From Furfurilactobacillus milii (GTDB lineage: Bacteria; Bacillota; Bacilli; Lactobacillales; Lactobacillaceae): DNA of 64,000 nucleotides. The stretch covers positions 186,001 to 250,000 of the forward strand of contig NZ_JAIWJF010000001.1 of NCBI RefSeq assembly GCF_021654115.1, read 5' to 3'. Shown here piece by piece: positions 1-9,699 of this stretch; the stretch's first letter is position 1; each line of letters opens with the position of its first letter. Under the pieces are notes generated by a model, which did not search any database, was not told where the DNA came from, and was given only the letters and a program-made list of their open reading frames with translations. Made by a program: the position numbers and the translations under genes.

Positions 1-1280
1 CGATGGAATATCTCCAAGCTGAGGACTTTTACCGTCGAGCACATCAGATTATTTTTCAAACGATGATTGATTTGAACAATAACGGCAGTGTTGTTGATGC
101 TGTGACAGTTAACGATGCCCTTACTGCTAACGCACAAATTGATGACGTTGGTGGTGTGACTTACATTGCTGAGCTGGCGCAGGCAGTGCCAACTGCAGCG
201 AACGTCGTTTACTATGCCAAGATTGTTCAAGAAAAGGCTTTGCTACGTCGTTTGATAAAGACAGCGACAGACATCGTTACCCGTTCGTATAATGAAGAGG
301 ATGATGTTTCGACACTGCTTGAGAATGCCGAGACAGAAATCATGAAGGTGGCCGACGATCGCAATAGTGGTGGTTTTAAACCGATTGCGGACGTGTTAAA
401 TCAGGCCATGAATACCGTTAACGAGTTGTCGAAGAATGGCGACGAAATTACCGGTTTAGCTACCGGCTTTCATGAACTGGACAAGATGACGACTGGATTC
501 CATGACGACGAATTGATTATCCTTGCTGCTCGTCCTGGTGTTGGTAAAACAGCGTTTGTTCTGAATATCGCCGAAAACGTGGCGACAAAGACGAATAAAA
601 CGGTAGCTTTGTTTAGTCTTGAAATGGGAGCTGAATCGTTAGTCAACCGGATGCTTTGTGCTGAGGGTAGTATCGATGCAAACCATTTGAGAACAGGACA
701 GCTGACTGATGAAGAATGGCAGAACCTCGTTGTTGCCATGGGCGCACTATCTAAGACCAGTGTTTACATTGATGACACACCTGGTAACCGGATGGCTGAA
801 ATTAGTGCAAAGTGTCGTCGTTTGGCCAAAGAACATGACCTAGGGATTGTTATTGTCGATTACCTTCAGTTGATCGAAGGTGGGAACAAAGAAAACCGAC
901 AGCAAGAAGTTTCTGATATTTCCCGTCAGTTAAAGAAATTGGCTAAGGAATTACGTGTACCAGTTATTGCTTTGTCACAACTATCTCGTGGTTTGGAACA
1001 ACGACAGGATAAACGACCAGTGTTATCTGATATTCGTGAATCTGGTTCAATCGAACAAGATGCCGATATTGTTGCCTTCTTGTACCGTGATGACTACTAT
1101 GAACGTGACAACGATGATGAGGATAATGACAATGATCCGCGTGATGATGAGGATCAAAACGTTGGGGAAGTTGAAGTCATTATTGAAAAGAACCGTTCTG
1201 GTGCCCGGGGAACTGTCAAATTGCTATTTGTTAAGTCGTATAACAAGTTCTCAAACATTGCGTATAACGCGCAAAACTAA
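1..1280 (+). CDS. dnaB: Replicative DNA helicase DnaB, 5' end missing
   Basis: This is the replicative helicase that unwinds DNA at the fork, a RecA-fold hexamer loaded by the DnaA/DnaI-type machinery. The reading frame is open from the window edge, and about 40 N-terminal residues are missing compared with the usual 450-480. The N-terminal primase-binding domain is followed by the RecA core, with Walker A ARPGVGKTAF (around base 525-560), Walker B IVIVDYLQL (around 845-875) and the conserved SDIRESGSIEQDAD segment. An unusually acidic Asp/Glu/Asn insertion (around 1105-1160) lies just before the C-terminal EKNRSGARGTV block. A terminator follows directly. In lactobacilli dnaB sits close to oriC, which helps place the window. 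Confidence 0.97.
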   Translation, partial: MEYLQAEDFYRRAHQIIFQTMIDLNNNGSVVDAVTVNDALTANAQIDDVGGVTYIAELAQAVPTAANVVYYAKIVQEKALLRRLIKTATDIVTRSYNEEDDVSTLLENAETEIMKVADDRNSGGFKPIADVLNQAMNTVNELSKNGDEITGLATGFHELDKMTTGFHDDELIILAARPGVGKTAFVLNIAENVATKTNKTVALFSLEMGAESLVNRMLCAEGSIDANHLRTGQLTDEEWQNLVVAMGALSKTSVYIDDTPGNRMAEISAKCRRLAKEHDLGIVIVDYLQLIEGGNKENRQQEVSDISRQLKKLAKELRVPVIALSQLSRGLEQRQDKRPVLSDIRESGSIEQDADIVAFLYRDDYYERDNDDEDNDNDPRDDEDQNVGEVEVIIEKNRSGARGTVKLLFVKSYNKFSNIAYNAQN

Positions 1281-1294
1281 AGTGACAACCAATA

Positions 1295-1329
1295 AAACGG
1301 GCGTGCATCGATATGATGTGCACCCGTTT
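1295..1329 (+). terminator. Hairpin after dnaB
   Basis: A 15-bp arm (1295-1309) pairs with 1315-1329 across a 5-nt loop, with one mismatch and two G-U pairs. It starts 15 nt after the dnaB stop. The U-tract is weak (TTTATCATT), so termination may be partial. Confidence 0.6.
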
Positions 1330-1381
1330 ATCATTACTAATCAATCATTATTTCCGGGGAAATAAATTGGAGGGAAGACCG

Positions 1382-2575
1382 ATGCAACAACAAGTTACTG
1401 GGAAAGAAATTAAGCTGCCATGGTTATTAGTTGCCGGGCTGCTCAACAATATGGGACAAAGTTTTATTTGGCCATTAACAACCATCTATATTCATGATGC
1501 ACTTCATGAATCATTAACGGTCGTTGGACTTGTATTGTTGTTTAACTCAACTGCAAATATCATTGGTGCTTATTTAGGTGGCTGGCTGTTTGATCGTGTT
1601 GATGCTTATAAGCTGACGTTGATTGCGACAGTTTATGAGTTTATTGCCACGGCCTTCTTGATTTTTTGGCATGGGTGGCCGGCCTTTCCAATAGGTCTTG
1701 TATTTATGGGCTTTGGTAGTGGACTTTTGATCACGCTGATTAATTCTTTAGGAACGACCATTAAAAGTCGTGACGGTCGATATGTGTTCAACATGATCTA
1801 CTTTATGCAAAACCTTGGGGTTGTCTTTGGAACCATGATGGTTGGTTTTGTTTATGAACACGGCGTTCAGTATCTATTCATTATCACAGCCGCAATGTAT
1901 GTGGCCTACTTCTTCATCGCGATGACGCAATTTAATGTAGATAGTGTACGGGCCCATGCAGCCCATGCCAAGCAGACTAAGAGCAAAATCAAGTTGCCTA
2001 AGCCTAATTTGATTATCATCTGGACGTTCTTCGCTACACTGATTGTTATTTGGATCATGTATGAACAATGGACATCAAACATGGCAGTTTACATGACCGA
2101 TCAAGGGATTCCACTGACAAAATATAGTTTGTTATGGACGATCAATGCCGGACTTATTCTTGTCTTTCAAATGGGTGTCAATTTTCTTGGTGACCGTATT
2201 CGCAATCCGTACTATCAAATCATCCCGGGAATTGCCGCAGTAGCAATATCATTTGTTATTTTGCTCTTTGTTAAACAGTACATCGGGTTTGTCCTTGCCA
2301 TTGCTGTATTAACGCTGGGCGAAGCGACGGCCTTTCCAGCGATCCCGGCGATTGTCAATCAGTTGACGCCATTAGACGTGAAGGGAAAATATCAAGGTGC
2401 TGTTAATGCTTCCGCTGCTGCTGGACGCGCGATTGGTCCACTTCTAGGTGGTGTCCTGATTGATGCGACCTCATACAAATTTTTGTTTGGTTTTGCGGCG
2501 GTTGCCATTGCGTTAACATGGATCATGGTGATTGTCATTCGCCGATTGATGTATCATAAAACGACACAGTATTAA
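1382..2575 (+). CDS. MFS transporter (drug/H+ antiporter type)
   Basis: A 397-residue major facilitator superfamily protein with about 12 hydrophobic segments. The cytoplasmic loop after segment 2 contains GGWLFDRVDAYK, the MFS loop 2-3 pattern, and GRAIGPLLGG resembles the antiporter motif C region. The start at 1382 is chosen because GGAGGGAAG lies just upstream; an in-frame extension to 1313 runs through the dnaB terminator and has no Shine-Dalgarno sequence. The gene is monocistronic between two terminators. The substrate cannot be told; multidrug or metabolite efflux is the family default. Confidence 0.85.
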   Translation: MQQQVTGKEIKLPWLLVAGLLNNMGQSFIWPLTTIYIHDALHESLTVVGLVLLFNSTANIIGAYLGGWLFDRVDAYKLTLIATVYEFIATAFLIFWHGWPAFPIGLVFMGFGSGLLITLINSLGTTIKSRDGRYVFNMIYFMQNLGVVFGTMMVGFVYEHGVQYLFIITAAMYVAYFFIAMTQFNVDSVRAHAAHAKQTKSKIKLPKPNLIIIWTFFATLIVIWIMYEQWTSNMAVYMTDQGIPLTKYSLLWTINAGLILVFQMGVNFLGDRIRNPYYQIIPGIAAVAISFVILLFVKQYIGFVLAIAVLTLGEATAFPAIPAIVNQLTPLDVKGKYQGAVNASAAAGRAIGPLLGGVLIDATSYKFLFGFAAVAIALTWIMVIVIRRLMYHKTTQY

Positions 2576-2606
2576 TGTGTTCGCGTAAAAAATAAATACT
2601 AATAAG

Positions 2607-2648
2607 ATCGGCAGCAACTCTGATTAGGGTCGCTGCCGATTTTGTTTA
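2607..2648 (+). terminator. Terminator after the first MFS gene
   Basis: ATCGGCAGC (2607-2615) pairs perfectly with GCTGCCGAT (2632-2640), followed by TTTTGTTT. Confidence 0.85.
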
Positions 2649-2701
2649 TAGTGTTATTTTCAGAATTGTCAGTGAATTTGAGGTCAGAACCACGTACAAT
2701 A

Positions 2702-2721
2702 AATATAATTATGATTATATT
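2702..2721 (+). promoter_or_regulatory. Palindrome over the -10 of the second MFS gene
   Basis: AATATAAT (2702-2709) and ATTATATT (2714-2721) form a perfect inverted repeat with a 4-nt spacer. It covers a TATAAT candidate -10 (2704-2709) just before the ribosome binding site of the gene at 2738. This is an operator-like arrangement; the regulator is unknown. Confidence 0.45.
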
Positions 2722-2737
2722 CGAGGAGATTGTGTAG

Positions 2738-4117
2738 TTGCGACGACAAGAAAAAATTTCACTGACGATTTTAACCTTTGGCGCTTTTTGGAGCTTACTA
2801 TGCTCCACACTGATGAACATTGCATTACCAATTTTAATGCGGACGTTTCACGTTACAGCCGAACAAGTCCAATGGGTTAGCAATGGTTATATGCTAATTA
2901 ATGCACTGATGATTCCAGTTAGTGCCTATTTAATTAAACGGTTTTCATTTAGACGGCTATTTCTTGGTTTTGCCAGTGTTTTTTTGGTGGGGACGATTCT
3001 GGGCTCGATGGCACCATCTTTTTGGCTGGTCGTGTTTGCACGCATGATTCAGGCCGTTGGAGCAGGTGTCATGGTGCCGCTGGTAAATGTCATGGCGATC
3101 CGTTATGCGCCCAAAGGTAAGCAGGGGTCAGTGATGGGCTTTATCGGATTGGCATTCAATTTTTCGCCCATTATTGGTCCGACACTGTCAGGCGTCATTT
3201 TGACCTACTTCTCTTGGCGGTATTTATTTATCTTACTAATTCCATTTTTGGCAGGCGTGTTGGTTGTGGCTTTTAAGGTGTTACCAGCAGAGTCGCACAG
3301 CTTGGCGTTGTCCTTTGACTACCAAGGGTTAGTGCTGATTAGTTTAGGTCTGTGGTTTTTATTGTGGGCATTATCAAACGTCAGCCAGTTGCTGTCGGGA
3401 GAAGGGTTACTGATTAGCTTATCCTTAGTAGCAGCGATAGTTTTCTGGCTATTATTCGTTTGGCTACAATTGCGAACAAGACAACCTTTGGTGAACCTCA
3501 ATGTTTTTAAAACGCGCCAATTTACGTTTGCACTGGTGATTAATTCGCTGACAATCGCAACAATGTATGGCAATACGATCTTATTACCGCTGCTTGTTCA
3601 AAATAGCATGCATAAGAGCCCACTTGTGTCCGGACTGGTTATTTTACCTGGGGCACTAATTACTGGCTTTATGTCGTCTACCAGTGGCAAATTTTATGAT
3701 CGTTTCAAAATCAAACATTTAGTGCTCATCGGACTTACAATTGACCTTTGTGGAACGCTGTTACAAATGTTGATTGGTGCACGGTCATCGATTTGGATGG
3801 TGACGTTAGGCCAGGCGGTTCGTCAATCAGGTTTGGTACTGATGCTGATTCCGTTACAAACGCATTCGTTAGTTTATCTTAAACGGGCGCAACTTCCCGA
3901 TGGTGTCGCAATTTTTAATACATTACGTCAGGTAGCCGCAACGATGGGGACGGCATTAATTGTGGCTGCTATTACGATTACTGATGCCCATTTACATGTG
4001 CCAAACTCGCGAGTCGGGATTCAAGTTGGTTTCGGCATTTGTTTGTGTCTATTACTGGTTGCAGTGACGCAGGCCTTTCGTTTACAAAATGCGAAGGGAA
4101 TTCCAGACAATGGCTAG
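2738..4117 (+). CDS. MFS transporter, DHA2 (EmrB/QacA-like)
   Basis: A 459-residue multidrug-type efflux protein. The N-terminus NIALPILMRTFH followed by VQWVSNGYML is typical of the DHA2 family, as is RMIQAVGAGVMVPL around residues 95-110. About 13-14 membrane segments are expected. The start is a TTG at 2738 supported by GAGGAG 9 nt upstream; no ATG occurs nearby with equal support. A palindrome overlaps the promoter, so a dedicated regulator is possible, but none is encoded next to it. The downstream gene is convergent. Confidence 0.85.
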   Translation: MRRQEKISLTILTFGAFWSLLCSTLMNIALPILMRTFHVTAEQVQWVSNGYMLINALMIPVSAYLIKRFSFRRLFLGFASVFLVGTILGSMAPSFWLVVFARMIQAVGAGVMVPLVNVMAIRYAPKGKQGSVMGFIGLAFNFSPIIGPTLSGVILTYFSWRYLFILLIPFLAGVLVVAFKVLPAESHSLALSFDYQGLVLISLGLWFLLWALSNVSQLLSGEGLLISLSLVAAIVFWLLFVWLQLRTRQPLVNLNVFKTRQFTFALVINSLTIATMYGNTILLPLLVQNSMHKSPLVSGLVILPGALITGFMSSTSGKFYDRFKIKHLVLIGLTIDLCGTLLQMLIGARSSIWMVTLGQAVRQSGLVLMLIPLQTHSLVYLKRAQLPDGVAIFNTLRQVAATMGTALIVAAITITDAHLHVPNSRVGIQVGFGICLCLLLVAVTQAFRLQNAKGIPDNG

Positions 4118-4131
4118 GCAGAAACAATTTT

Positions 4132-4147
4132 AGTTTCACGTGTAACA
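4132..4147. other. parS-like ParB site (one mismatch)
   Basis: AGTTTCACGTGTAACA; its complement differs from the Firmicute parS consensus TGTTNCACGTGAAACA at one end base. It lies in the short gap between two convergent genes. Confidence 0.6.
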
Positions 4148-4170
4148 ATATGGTTTTCCATTTCTTCTAA

Positions 4171-5088
4171 TCAAGGGGTTGATTCATGAACACTTAATAG
4201 TACGCGACCGCGTGATGGCGACTGTAATAGTCGTTGTTGCGCGATTTTAACATCTTGCATTGGAAAAATGCGGTCGATGTGTGCGACGAGCTGACCAGTA
4301 GCGAGCATATGAATGATTGTTTGATATTGTTTTGGTGGAATCGGGTTGTTGTTGAAGTGACTACGGATATCTTGTCTATGCGGCTGATAATTTGGCAATG
4401 CTGAGGTAAATAGAACACCATTCGTTTTTAACGTGCGCTCAATCTTGCCTAGTGTTGTGACATCACCGGCTGTGTCGAGGACATAATCGAATGTTTCATT
4501 AGCGAGTTCTTCAATTGTTGAGCGACTGTCGGCATCTACAAAAGTTTGCCGTGTGTACGCTAAGCTTCTTTGAGAAGAAAGGATTGTGAAGGCTATTCCA
4601 CGCGAAGTTAAAAGCTGGGCGAGATAATCGCCAACGCCACCAGAGGCCCCAATGAGTAAAACGTGGTCTGCTGCTTTCAAACGGACACTGTTTAAAATCA
4701 TCATTGCGGTATCAGCGCCGCCAAAAATGGTTGCGGCATCAGCGAGAGAAACCTCGTCTGGTAGGGTGAATAAATAAATTGGAATTGGTGCGTTGATGAT
4801 TTCTGCGTAACTACCCGTTGGTGTTGCCCCAACGACACGTGTTCCGACAGCCGGTCCAAGTAGATGACTCGCGTTAACAATTCCTGAAAAGCCATAGCCC
4901 GGTATTTTGGGCAAATGGTCTGCGTGAACATCAGGTAGTAACCCCATTTCACTTTTTACATCCCAGGGTAATACTGGGACAAAATGGACATTTACCAGTG
5001 TGCCCATTAATTGACCATGCAGGGATGGTGTCTCAATAATCCGTAATGCATCAATGCCGTCGTAACTGGTTTGCATGACTGCTTTCAT
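4171..5088 (-). CDS. Quinone oxidoreductase-like medium-chain dehydrogenase
   Basis: A 305-residue zinc-independent medium-chain dehydrogenase/reductase (NADPH:quinone reductase or enoyl-reductase type). The N-terminal GroES-like half has PGYGFSGIV and the Rossmann half has LLIGASGGVGDYLAQL, the NADPH-binding glycine motif. No cysteine cluster for structural zinc is visible. The start at 5088 is supported by GGAGG a few bases upstream; the frame stays open upstream to 5199 but lacks such a site. It is divergent from a small membrane protein gene. The usual role is reduction of quinones or reactive carbonyls; the substrate is not inferable. Confidence 0.85.
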   Translation of the reverse strand: MKAVMQTSYDGIDALRIIETPSLHGQLMGTLVNVHFVPVLPWDVKSEMGLLPDVHADHLPKIPGYGFSGIVNASHLLGPAVGTRVVGATPTGSYAEIINAPIPIYLFTLPDEVSLADAATIFGGADTAMMILNSVRLKAADHVLLIGASGGVGDYLAQLLTSRGIAFTILSSQRSLAYTRQTFVDADSRSTIEELANETFDYVLDTAGDVTTLGKIERTLKTNGVLFTSALPNYQPHRQDIRSHFNNNPIPPKQYQTIIHMLATGQLVAHIDRIFPMQDVKIAQQRLLQSPSRGRVLLSVHESTP

Positions 5089-5211
5089 GATATGGACCTC
5101 CATTTGTTTTGATGCACGCAGTATAAAACGCATTTCGTTTTGATAAAAATCAGTATTCTGATTTTGTTGATTTCTCACTTGCGAGCATCCTTTTCTCATG
5201 GAGGTGGTTAC

Positions 5212-5367
5212 ATGCCAGTCGTTTTATGGTTATTAGTTTTGCTAGGTTTGGCGAAAATTTTCTCGGTTAGTTTTGTGTTTGTTTTAGGCTGGGCTAGCGT
5301 TGCCTTGGCAATCTTCTTGGCGGTGAGAATTTGTGCGGTTTTATTCTTTAAGCGAAGGTTGTATTAG
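5212..5367 (+). CDS. Small hydrophobic membrane protein (51 aa)
   Basis: MPVVLWLLVLLGLAKIFSV opens a 51-residue protein with two hydrophobic stretches and a basic C-terminal end (KRRLY). GGAGGTGG sits 5-6 nt upstream of the ATG at 5212, a strong start. A bidirectional terminator follows 80 nt later. I do not recognise the family. It is divergent from the oxidoreductase gene and convergent with the XRE regulator. Confidence 0.6.
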   Translation: MPVVLWLLVLLGLAKIFSVSFVFVLGWASVALAIFLAVRICAVLFFKRRLY

Positions 5368-5444
5368 AAAAAGGGTGATGACCGACCGCACTTAGCTTGA
5401 GTAAGGCAAGCTCAATGTTTAAAAAAAGCAGAAATATTCGCTTG

Positions 5445-5492
5445 AACGCAGAATGCCCCGCTCCAAATGATAGGAACGGGGCATTCTGCGTT
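5445..5492. terminator. Bidirectional terminator
   Basis: A perfect 16-bp stem, 5445-5460 with 5477-5492, and a 16-nt loop, lies between convergent genes. A T-rich stretch follows on the plus strand; the AAAAAAA run at 5421-5427 lies further out on the other side. Confidence 0.85.
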
Positions 5493-5533
5493 ATTTTGGT
5501 AAAAAAGTTTCGTCACCAAACTCTTAACTGCTT

Positions 5534-6406
5534 TTAGTCGATTGTTTGATTGATTGGCTGATGAAATAACGATTCAAGAACTTGATACTTTTGCGTTGCT
5601 GTTTGTGCGTTGTCATCGTCTTTGATTGTGATATATTCTTTCGATAACAGAAAGAAGAAGTCGGCTAACATAAACGTTACGTTATGGTCGGTAGCCCATT
5701 TGATCCCGGTCTGTAGAATAGCGATGGATTCTGGTTTTTTGCCGTGGTGAAACAGAGTTAGCGCGTATTGATAGAATATTAAACTAAAGTTTGGATCAAT
5801 AGTTAGATTATCATCGTTCAAGATAATGTTTTCGAGCCGTTTGAATCGATTAAATTCGTGATTGATATTGGATTCACTTTCGACAAAATCAATGCAGGAA
5901 ATGATGATCATTTCTAAGCTGGTGAGGTGTGTCTGATGTGGAGAGTAGGTGAAGGATAAGGCTAGGTTCAATTCTCTCAGTGCTACTTGCGCATCTTTTG
6001 TTAATTGGTAAACGCTGCAGGCATGGTAGTAATAATAAATCTGCAAATCGTCATCTCGTCGCAAGTGATCCGCAAGTTCGGATTTTTCTAAATAGTCCCG
6101 CATTTGTTGATATAAATGCTGATTACATAGTTGTTCAACAGTTTCGTTAAAGTTCTCGTGGTGACCAATTTTGTAGTAATGGTTCAATAAAGCGTGGTCG
6201 ATGGACATGTTTAATCGGTTACAAATTTGACCAAGCAGAATCGCATTGGGTACGTAATTACCACGTTCAATGTTGCTGATGAGCCCCTGCGAACAAATAT
6301 CACGCGCTAATTGTTTTTGCGTTAAGCCTAAACGACGGCGTTGCATGGCTAAATTTTTGCCCAATGTTTGTGCCATGGCAGCAAACGATGTTTCATATTC
6401 AGACAT
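5534..6406 (-). CDS. XRE-family regulator with TPR-like C-terminus
   Basis: A 290-residue protein with an N-terminal helix-turn-helix (residues about 15-75: RRRLGLTQKQLARDICSQG then ISNIERGNYVPN) and a helical C-terminal region of tetratricopeptide-like repeats. This is the layout of Rgg/PlcR-type (RRNPP) regulators, many of which sense small peptides. No obvious peptide-pheromone gene was found beside it, so a peptide ligand is only inference. A 14-bp palindrome lies about 100 nt upstream of its start. The targets are not evident; it may regulate itself or distant genes. Confidence 0.85.
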   Translation of the reverse strand: MSEYETSFAAMAQTLGKNLAMQRRRLGLTQKQLARDICSQGLISNIERGNYVPNAILLGQICNRLNMSIDHALLNHYYKIGHHENFNETVEQLCNQHLYQQMRDYLEKSELADHLRRDDDLQIYYYYHACSVYQLTKDAQVALRELNLALSFTYSPHQTHLTSLEMIIISCIDFVESESNINHEFNRFKRLENIILNDDNLTIDPNFSLIFYQYALTLFHHGKKPESIAILQTGIKWATDHNVTFMLADFFFLLSKEYITIKDDDNAQTATQKYQVLESLFHQPINQTID

Positions 6407-6508
6407 GATATTTTCCTCTTAAAACGTATCTGTCTCAGCAATACAAATAATTAATGAGTGCAGTTTAACATCCTTTTCATAAAAATGGGCGGGAAAAGTG
6501 TTGATAAA

Positions 6509-6522
6509 GTTGGTCTACCAAC
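6509..6522. promoter_or_regulatory. 14-bp palindrome upstream of the XRE gene
   Basis: GTTGGTCTACCAAC is a symmetric palindrome about 100 nt upstream of the regulator start, in a 165-nt gap. It could be an operator; position is the only evidence. Confidence 0.3.
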
Positions 6523-6571
6523 GTTGCCAAAAAATGTGTGTTTTAAATAGTGTTCAATATGGTTTAAATTC

Positions 6572-6614
6572 AAAAGCCCGATTTCTCAGCAATACAGCGA
6601 GAAATCAGGCTTTT
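6572..6614. terminator. Terminator of the 107-aa membrane protein gene
   Basis: 6572-6587 pairs with 6599-6614 (16 bp, one mismatch). The AAAA at the left end gives a U-tract for the minus-strand gene ending at 6620; TTTTTT on the right also suits plus-strand transcripts. Confidence 0.8.
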
Positions 6615-6619
6615 TTAGA

Positions 6620-6943
6620 CTATTTAAAATTTGGTACACCAAAACGGAGGTAAAGCGCGATGGTTACCACAACGTAGGCTGTTCGACCAATCAATGGCCA
6701 CCAACGAATGAGACCCTTGGACCGGTCCGTTTGATAAGCCAATTCAAGTGAGGCGAGACTGCCGACGACAAGAAAGACCCAACTGGCAAGTGTGAGTGCC
6801 ATTACGATAGTTACGGCGGACCACCACATCGCAATGTGAGTAGACACCTTGGGGTCAGAATATGATTTGACAGTGGTTACCAGACAAGCTGCGACATAGC
6901 CAACGGCCAGTAACTGGGCAAGAAAATAATACACGAGCAGCAC
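6620..6943 (-). CDS. Small integral membrane protein (107 aa)
   Basis: The 107 residues form about four hydrophobic segments (from LLVYYFLAQLLAVGYVAACL to TAYVVVTIALYL) with short polar loops. The start is a GTG at 6943, 71 nt after the stop of the dehydrogenase gene, with a weak GAAAGTGA upstream. It is probably co-transcribed with that gene and ends at its own terminator. The family is not recognised. Confidence 0.6.
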   Translation of the reverse strand: MLLVYYFLAQLLAVGYVAACLVTTVKSYSDPKVSTHIAMWWSAVTIVMALTLASWVFLVVGSLASLELAYQTDRSKGLIRWWPLIGRTAYVVVTIALYLRFGVPNFK

Positions 6944-7014
6944 TCACTTTCTTCACGGTTTCATTAAAACGTTCGGTTAATTGTACCGCAAAACGTGCAC
7001 CTCGCCCACTGTGA

Positions 7015-7809
7015 TTAGAACATCGTTGGCACAATCCCGCCGTCCATACGAATAGCGTTACCACTAAAACCACCAACGGCAGGACTAGCGACAAGGGTAA
7101 CAAGCTTGCCAATTTCTTCCGGGCGAATGAGTCGACCGAGCGTTGACGTTGGTCGATTCTTGGCCATGTATTCACGTTCTTTTTCTTCAAACGTTTGTTT
7201 CGGGTCAGGGTACAGATCGTTAATGAAATCGACCACGCCTTCAGTCAGTGTGGACCCTGGCATAACGGTGTTTACCGTAACGTTAGTACCACGAGTGACG
7301 TTGGCTAGGCTCTTGGATAGATTCAGTTGCATGGCCTTAGTCATGCTATATTGCGGCATTTCTGGGGATGGCATGATGGCGGCCTCACTAGCGATAAAGA
7401 TAACCCGACCGAAATCAGCTTTCATCAGCCCTGGTAAATAAAATTTCACGAGGTCATTAGCACTTAAAACGTTGGTGTTAAAGTAGCTATTCCAAGTTTC
7501 ATCATCGATGTCGAAATAATCCATGGCACCAAAAATACCTAGGTTGTTGATAAGGATGTCCAGTGTTGGAAACTTTTCTTCCAGTGTTGTGCGACCGTCA
7601 GATGTTGTTAGATCAAACGGTGCTGGTTGCAAAGATGCATCTGGGACAGCTTCGGTAATGTCGCTGATGGCCATTGAAACACTCTTCTGACTGCGGCCAT
7701 TGATAATAACCGTGGCCCCCTCCCGAGCTAGTTCAGTAGCAATAGCTTTTCCAATTCCTTTGGTTGAACCTGTTACAAGGGCAATTTTGTGCGTTAATTG
7801 TAAATCCAT
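7015..7809 (-). CDS. Short-chain dehydrogenase/reductase
   Basis: A 264-residue classical SDR oxidoreductase. Visible motifs are the cofactor-binding TGSTKGIG (residues about 12-19), NNLGI in the NNAG position, a Ser near residue 140 (IASEAA), and the catalytic YSMTK (YxxxK). The C-terminal GGFSGNAIRMDGG is typical. The start at 7809 is backed by AGGAG about 9 nt upstream. The substrate is unknown; NAD(P)-dependent alcohol/ketone interconversion is the family activity. Its neighbour downstream is a small membrane protein. Confidence 0.9.
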   Translation of the reverse strand: MDLQLTHKIALVTGSTKGIGKAIATELAREGATVIINGRSQKSVSMAISDITEAVPDASLQPAPFDLTTSDGRTTLEEKFPTLDILINNLGIFGAMDYFDIDDETWNSYFNTNVLSANDLVKFYLPGLMKADFGRVIFIASEAAIMPSPEMPQYSMTKAMQLNLSKSLANVTRGTNVTVNTVMPGSTLTEGVVDFINDLYPDPKQTFEEKEREYMAKNRPTSTLGRLIRPEEIGKLVTLVASPAVGGFSGNAIRMDGGIVPTMF

Positions 7810-7930
7810 ATGGCATAATCTCCTGTCTTTTTGCAATCATCAGGTTAGTTGGTTATCAGTTAAAGAACAAGTAGGCACTTTTTGGTAACCGCTGAAAAAG
7901 AGAATCATAACAATTAATATATTTGTAAAA

Positions 7931-8071
7931 CACGAACTATATAATTTATATTGAACATAATAGTTAATGTTTATCGTTGATTTAAGAAAAGTGCAATGAT
8001 AGAATTCCTTTATTAACTTGAAAACGAGTTAACGAATGCTTTTATAAACACGAACTTTATTTAAATGTTCG
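7931..8071 (+). promoter_or_regulatory. PurR-box-like sites and promoter of purH
   Basis: CGAAC at 7933-7937, and an inverted pair CGAAC (8051-8055) and GTTCG (8067-8071), resemble the PurR boxes of Firmicutes, which are inverted CGAA elements. A possible -35 TTGAAA (8018-8023) and -10 TTTATA (8041-8046) are 17 bp apart, which would place the paired box at the start site. The surrounding 285-nt gap is AT-rich and shows nothing else. Confidence 0.5.
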
Positions 8072-8121
8072 AAATTAATTAGAAAAGTCAGTCACTCATT
8101 TGATGATAAGGAGACGTTAAG

Positions 8122-9642
8122 GTGAAACGTGCATTGATTAGCGTATTCAATAAAACAGGAGTTGTGGATTTTGCCAGTGGTTTGGTTGACTTGGGTTTTG
8201 AAATCATTTCAACAGGCGGGACTGCACGTCATCTAAGCTCCGCTGGGGTGCCAGTTATTAGCGTAGAGTCAGTGACACAGTTTCCTGAAATGCTTGATGG
8301 AAGAGTTAAAACGCTCCATCCCCGCATTCATGCAGGAATTCTTGCGCAGCGCGATAAAACTGAACACATGCAAACGTTGTCTGAAAACAATATTGAACCG
8401 ATTGACGTTGTGTGCGTCAATCTATATCCATTCTCTGAAACGATAAATCGACCGGGTGTTTCACGTACCGAAGCAATTGAGCAAATTGATATTGGTGGTC
8501 CGACTGCACTGAGGGCGGCCGCGAAGAATGCTAAAGATGTTTGGGCTGTTGCAGATCCGAGCGAATATTCAGCTGTACTGAGCGGCATTAAGTCTGAAGA
8601 TGCGACGTTACGCAGTCAGCTGGCGGCAAAAGTTTTTTCCATTACTGCCGCCTACGATGCAGCTATTGCACATTATCTAAATCCTGAACCCTTCCCAGAA
8701 AAATTAACGATGACTTATCAGAAGCGCCAAGCTCTTCGTTATGGTGAAAATGCACATCAACAAGCTGCTTTTTATACAAAGGAATATCCTTCGAAAATAA
8801 GTCTTGCATCTGCTAACCAGCTTCACGGTAAAGAACTCTCCTACAACAATATTAAAGACGCTGATGCAGCTTTATCCGCACTTAGTGAATTTGATCGACC
8901 AGCAGTGGTGGCGGTCAAACATATGAATCCGTTTGGCATTGGTCTTGGAGATGATATCGAGCAGGCATGGGACAAAGCATACAGTGCAGATAAAATGTCG
9001 ATTTTTGGTGGCATTGTTGCGCTGAATAGATCGGTCGACCTTACCACAGCGACAAAGATGCACGCCTTGTTTCTAGAAATTATCATGGCGCCTGCGTTTG
9101 ATGACGATGCTTATGCAATTTTGGCTAAGAAAAAGAACGTCAGATTGCTCACTATCGGATTAGGAAAAGCGCAACCAGGTGAACTTGAGGCGATTTCTGT
9201 AACAGGTGGGTTGCTTTTACAAAATAAAGATCGTCAGACTGAAGCAATTACTGATATGACCGTTGTAACAGAAATTCAGCCAACTGAGGCAGAACTAAAA
9301 GCTCTTCAGTTTGCACAAACTGTTGTGAAACATGTTAAGAGTAATGCCATTGTTGTAGCTACTGCTGATCAGACATTGGGCATTGGTTGCGGCCAAATGA
9401 ATCGTATTGGTTCAGTGGAACTAGCTATTAGCGCCGCAAAAAAACAGCCTCGATTTAACGAGGCCGTGTTAGCTAGTGATGCCTTTTTCCCGATGGACGA
9501 CTGTGTTGAATATGCGGCTAAGCATGGTATTCATGCAATCATTCAACCAGGTGGTAGCATCCGTGATCAAGATTCTATTGATAAGGCCAACGAACTTGGC
9601 ATTGTAATGGTGACGACAGGTGTTCGACATTTTCGACACTAG
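8122..9642 (+). CDS. purH: Bifunctional AICAR transformylase/IMP cyclohydrolase
   Basis: PurH catalyses the last two steps of IMP synthesis: 10-formyl-THF-dependent formylation of AICAR, then ring closure. The 506-residue length is normal. The N-terminal MGS-like cyclohydrolase domain shows STGGTARHL and GRVKTLHP; the C-terminal AICARFT domain shows [14 protein letters not shown] and VKHMNPFG. The start is a GTG at 8122 with AAGGAG upstream. It is unusual in that it stands outside a pur cluster and is followed 57 nt later by a permease-like gene and a phosphoribosyltransferase gene, suggesting a mixed synthesis/salvage unit under PurR-type control. Confidence 0.97.
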   Translation: MKRALISVFNKTGVVDFASGLVDLGFEIISTGGTARHLSSAGVPVISVESVTQFPEMLDGRVKTLHPRIHAGILAQRDKTEHMQTLSENNIEPIDVVCVNLYPFSETINRPGVSRTEAIEQIDIGGPTALRAAAKNAKDVWAVADPSEYSAVLSGIKSEDATLRSQLAAKVFSITAAYDAAIAHYLNPEPFPEKLTMTYQKRQALRYGENAHQQAAFYTKEYPSKISLASANQLHGKELSYNNIKDADAALSALSEFDRPAVVAVKHMNPFGIGLGDDIEQAWDKAYSADKMSIFGGIVALNRSVDLTTATKMHALFLEIIMAPAFDDDAYAILAKKKNVRLLTIGLGKAQPGELEAISVTGGLLLQNKDRQTEAITDMTVVTEIQPTEAELKALQFAQTVVKHVKSNAIVVATADQTLGIGCGQMNRIGSVELAISAAKKQPRFNEAVLASDAFFPMDDCVEYAAKHGIHAIIQPGGSIRDQDSIDKANELGIVMVTTGVRHFRH

Positions 9643-9699
9643 TTTATGACCTGATGTTATTACGCCAAACATACAGAATGATAATCCGGGGGTATTTAC

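Noticed and set aside
9448-9470. GCCTCG/CGAGGC hairpin inside purH
   Set aside because: A short stem within conserved coding sequence, with no T-run and no sign of a gene end.
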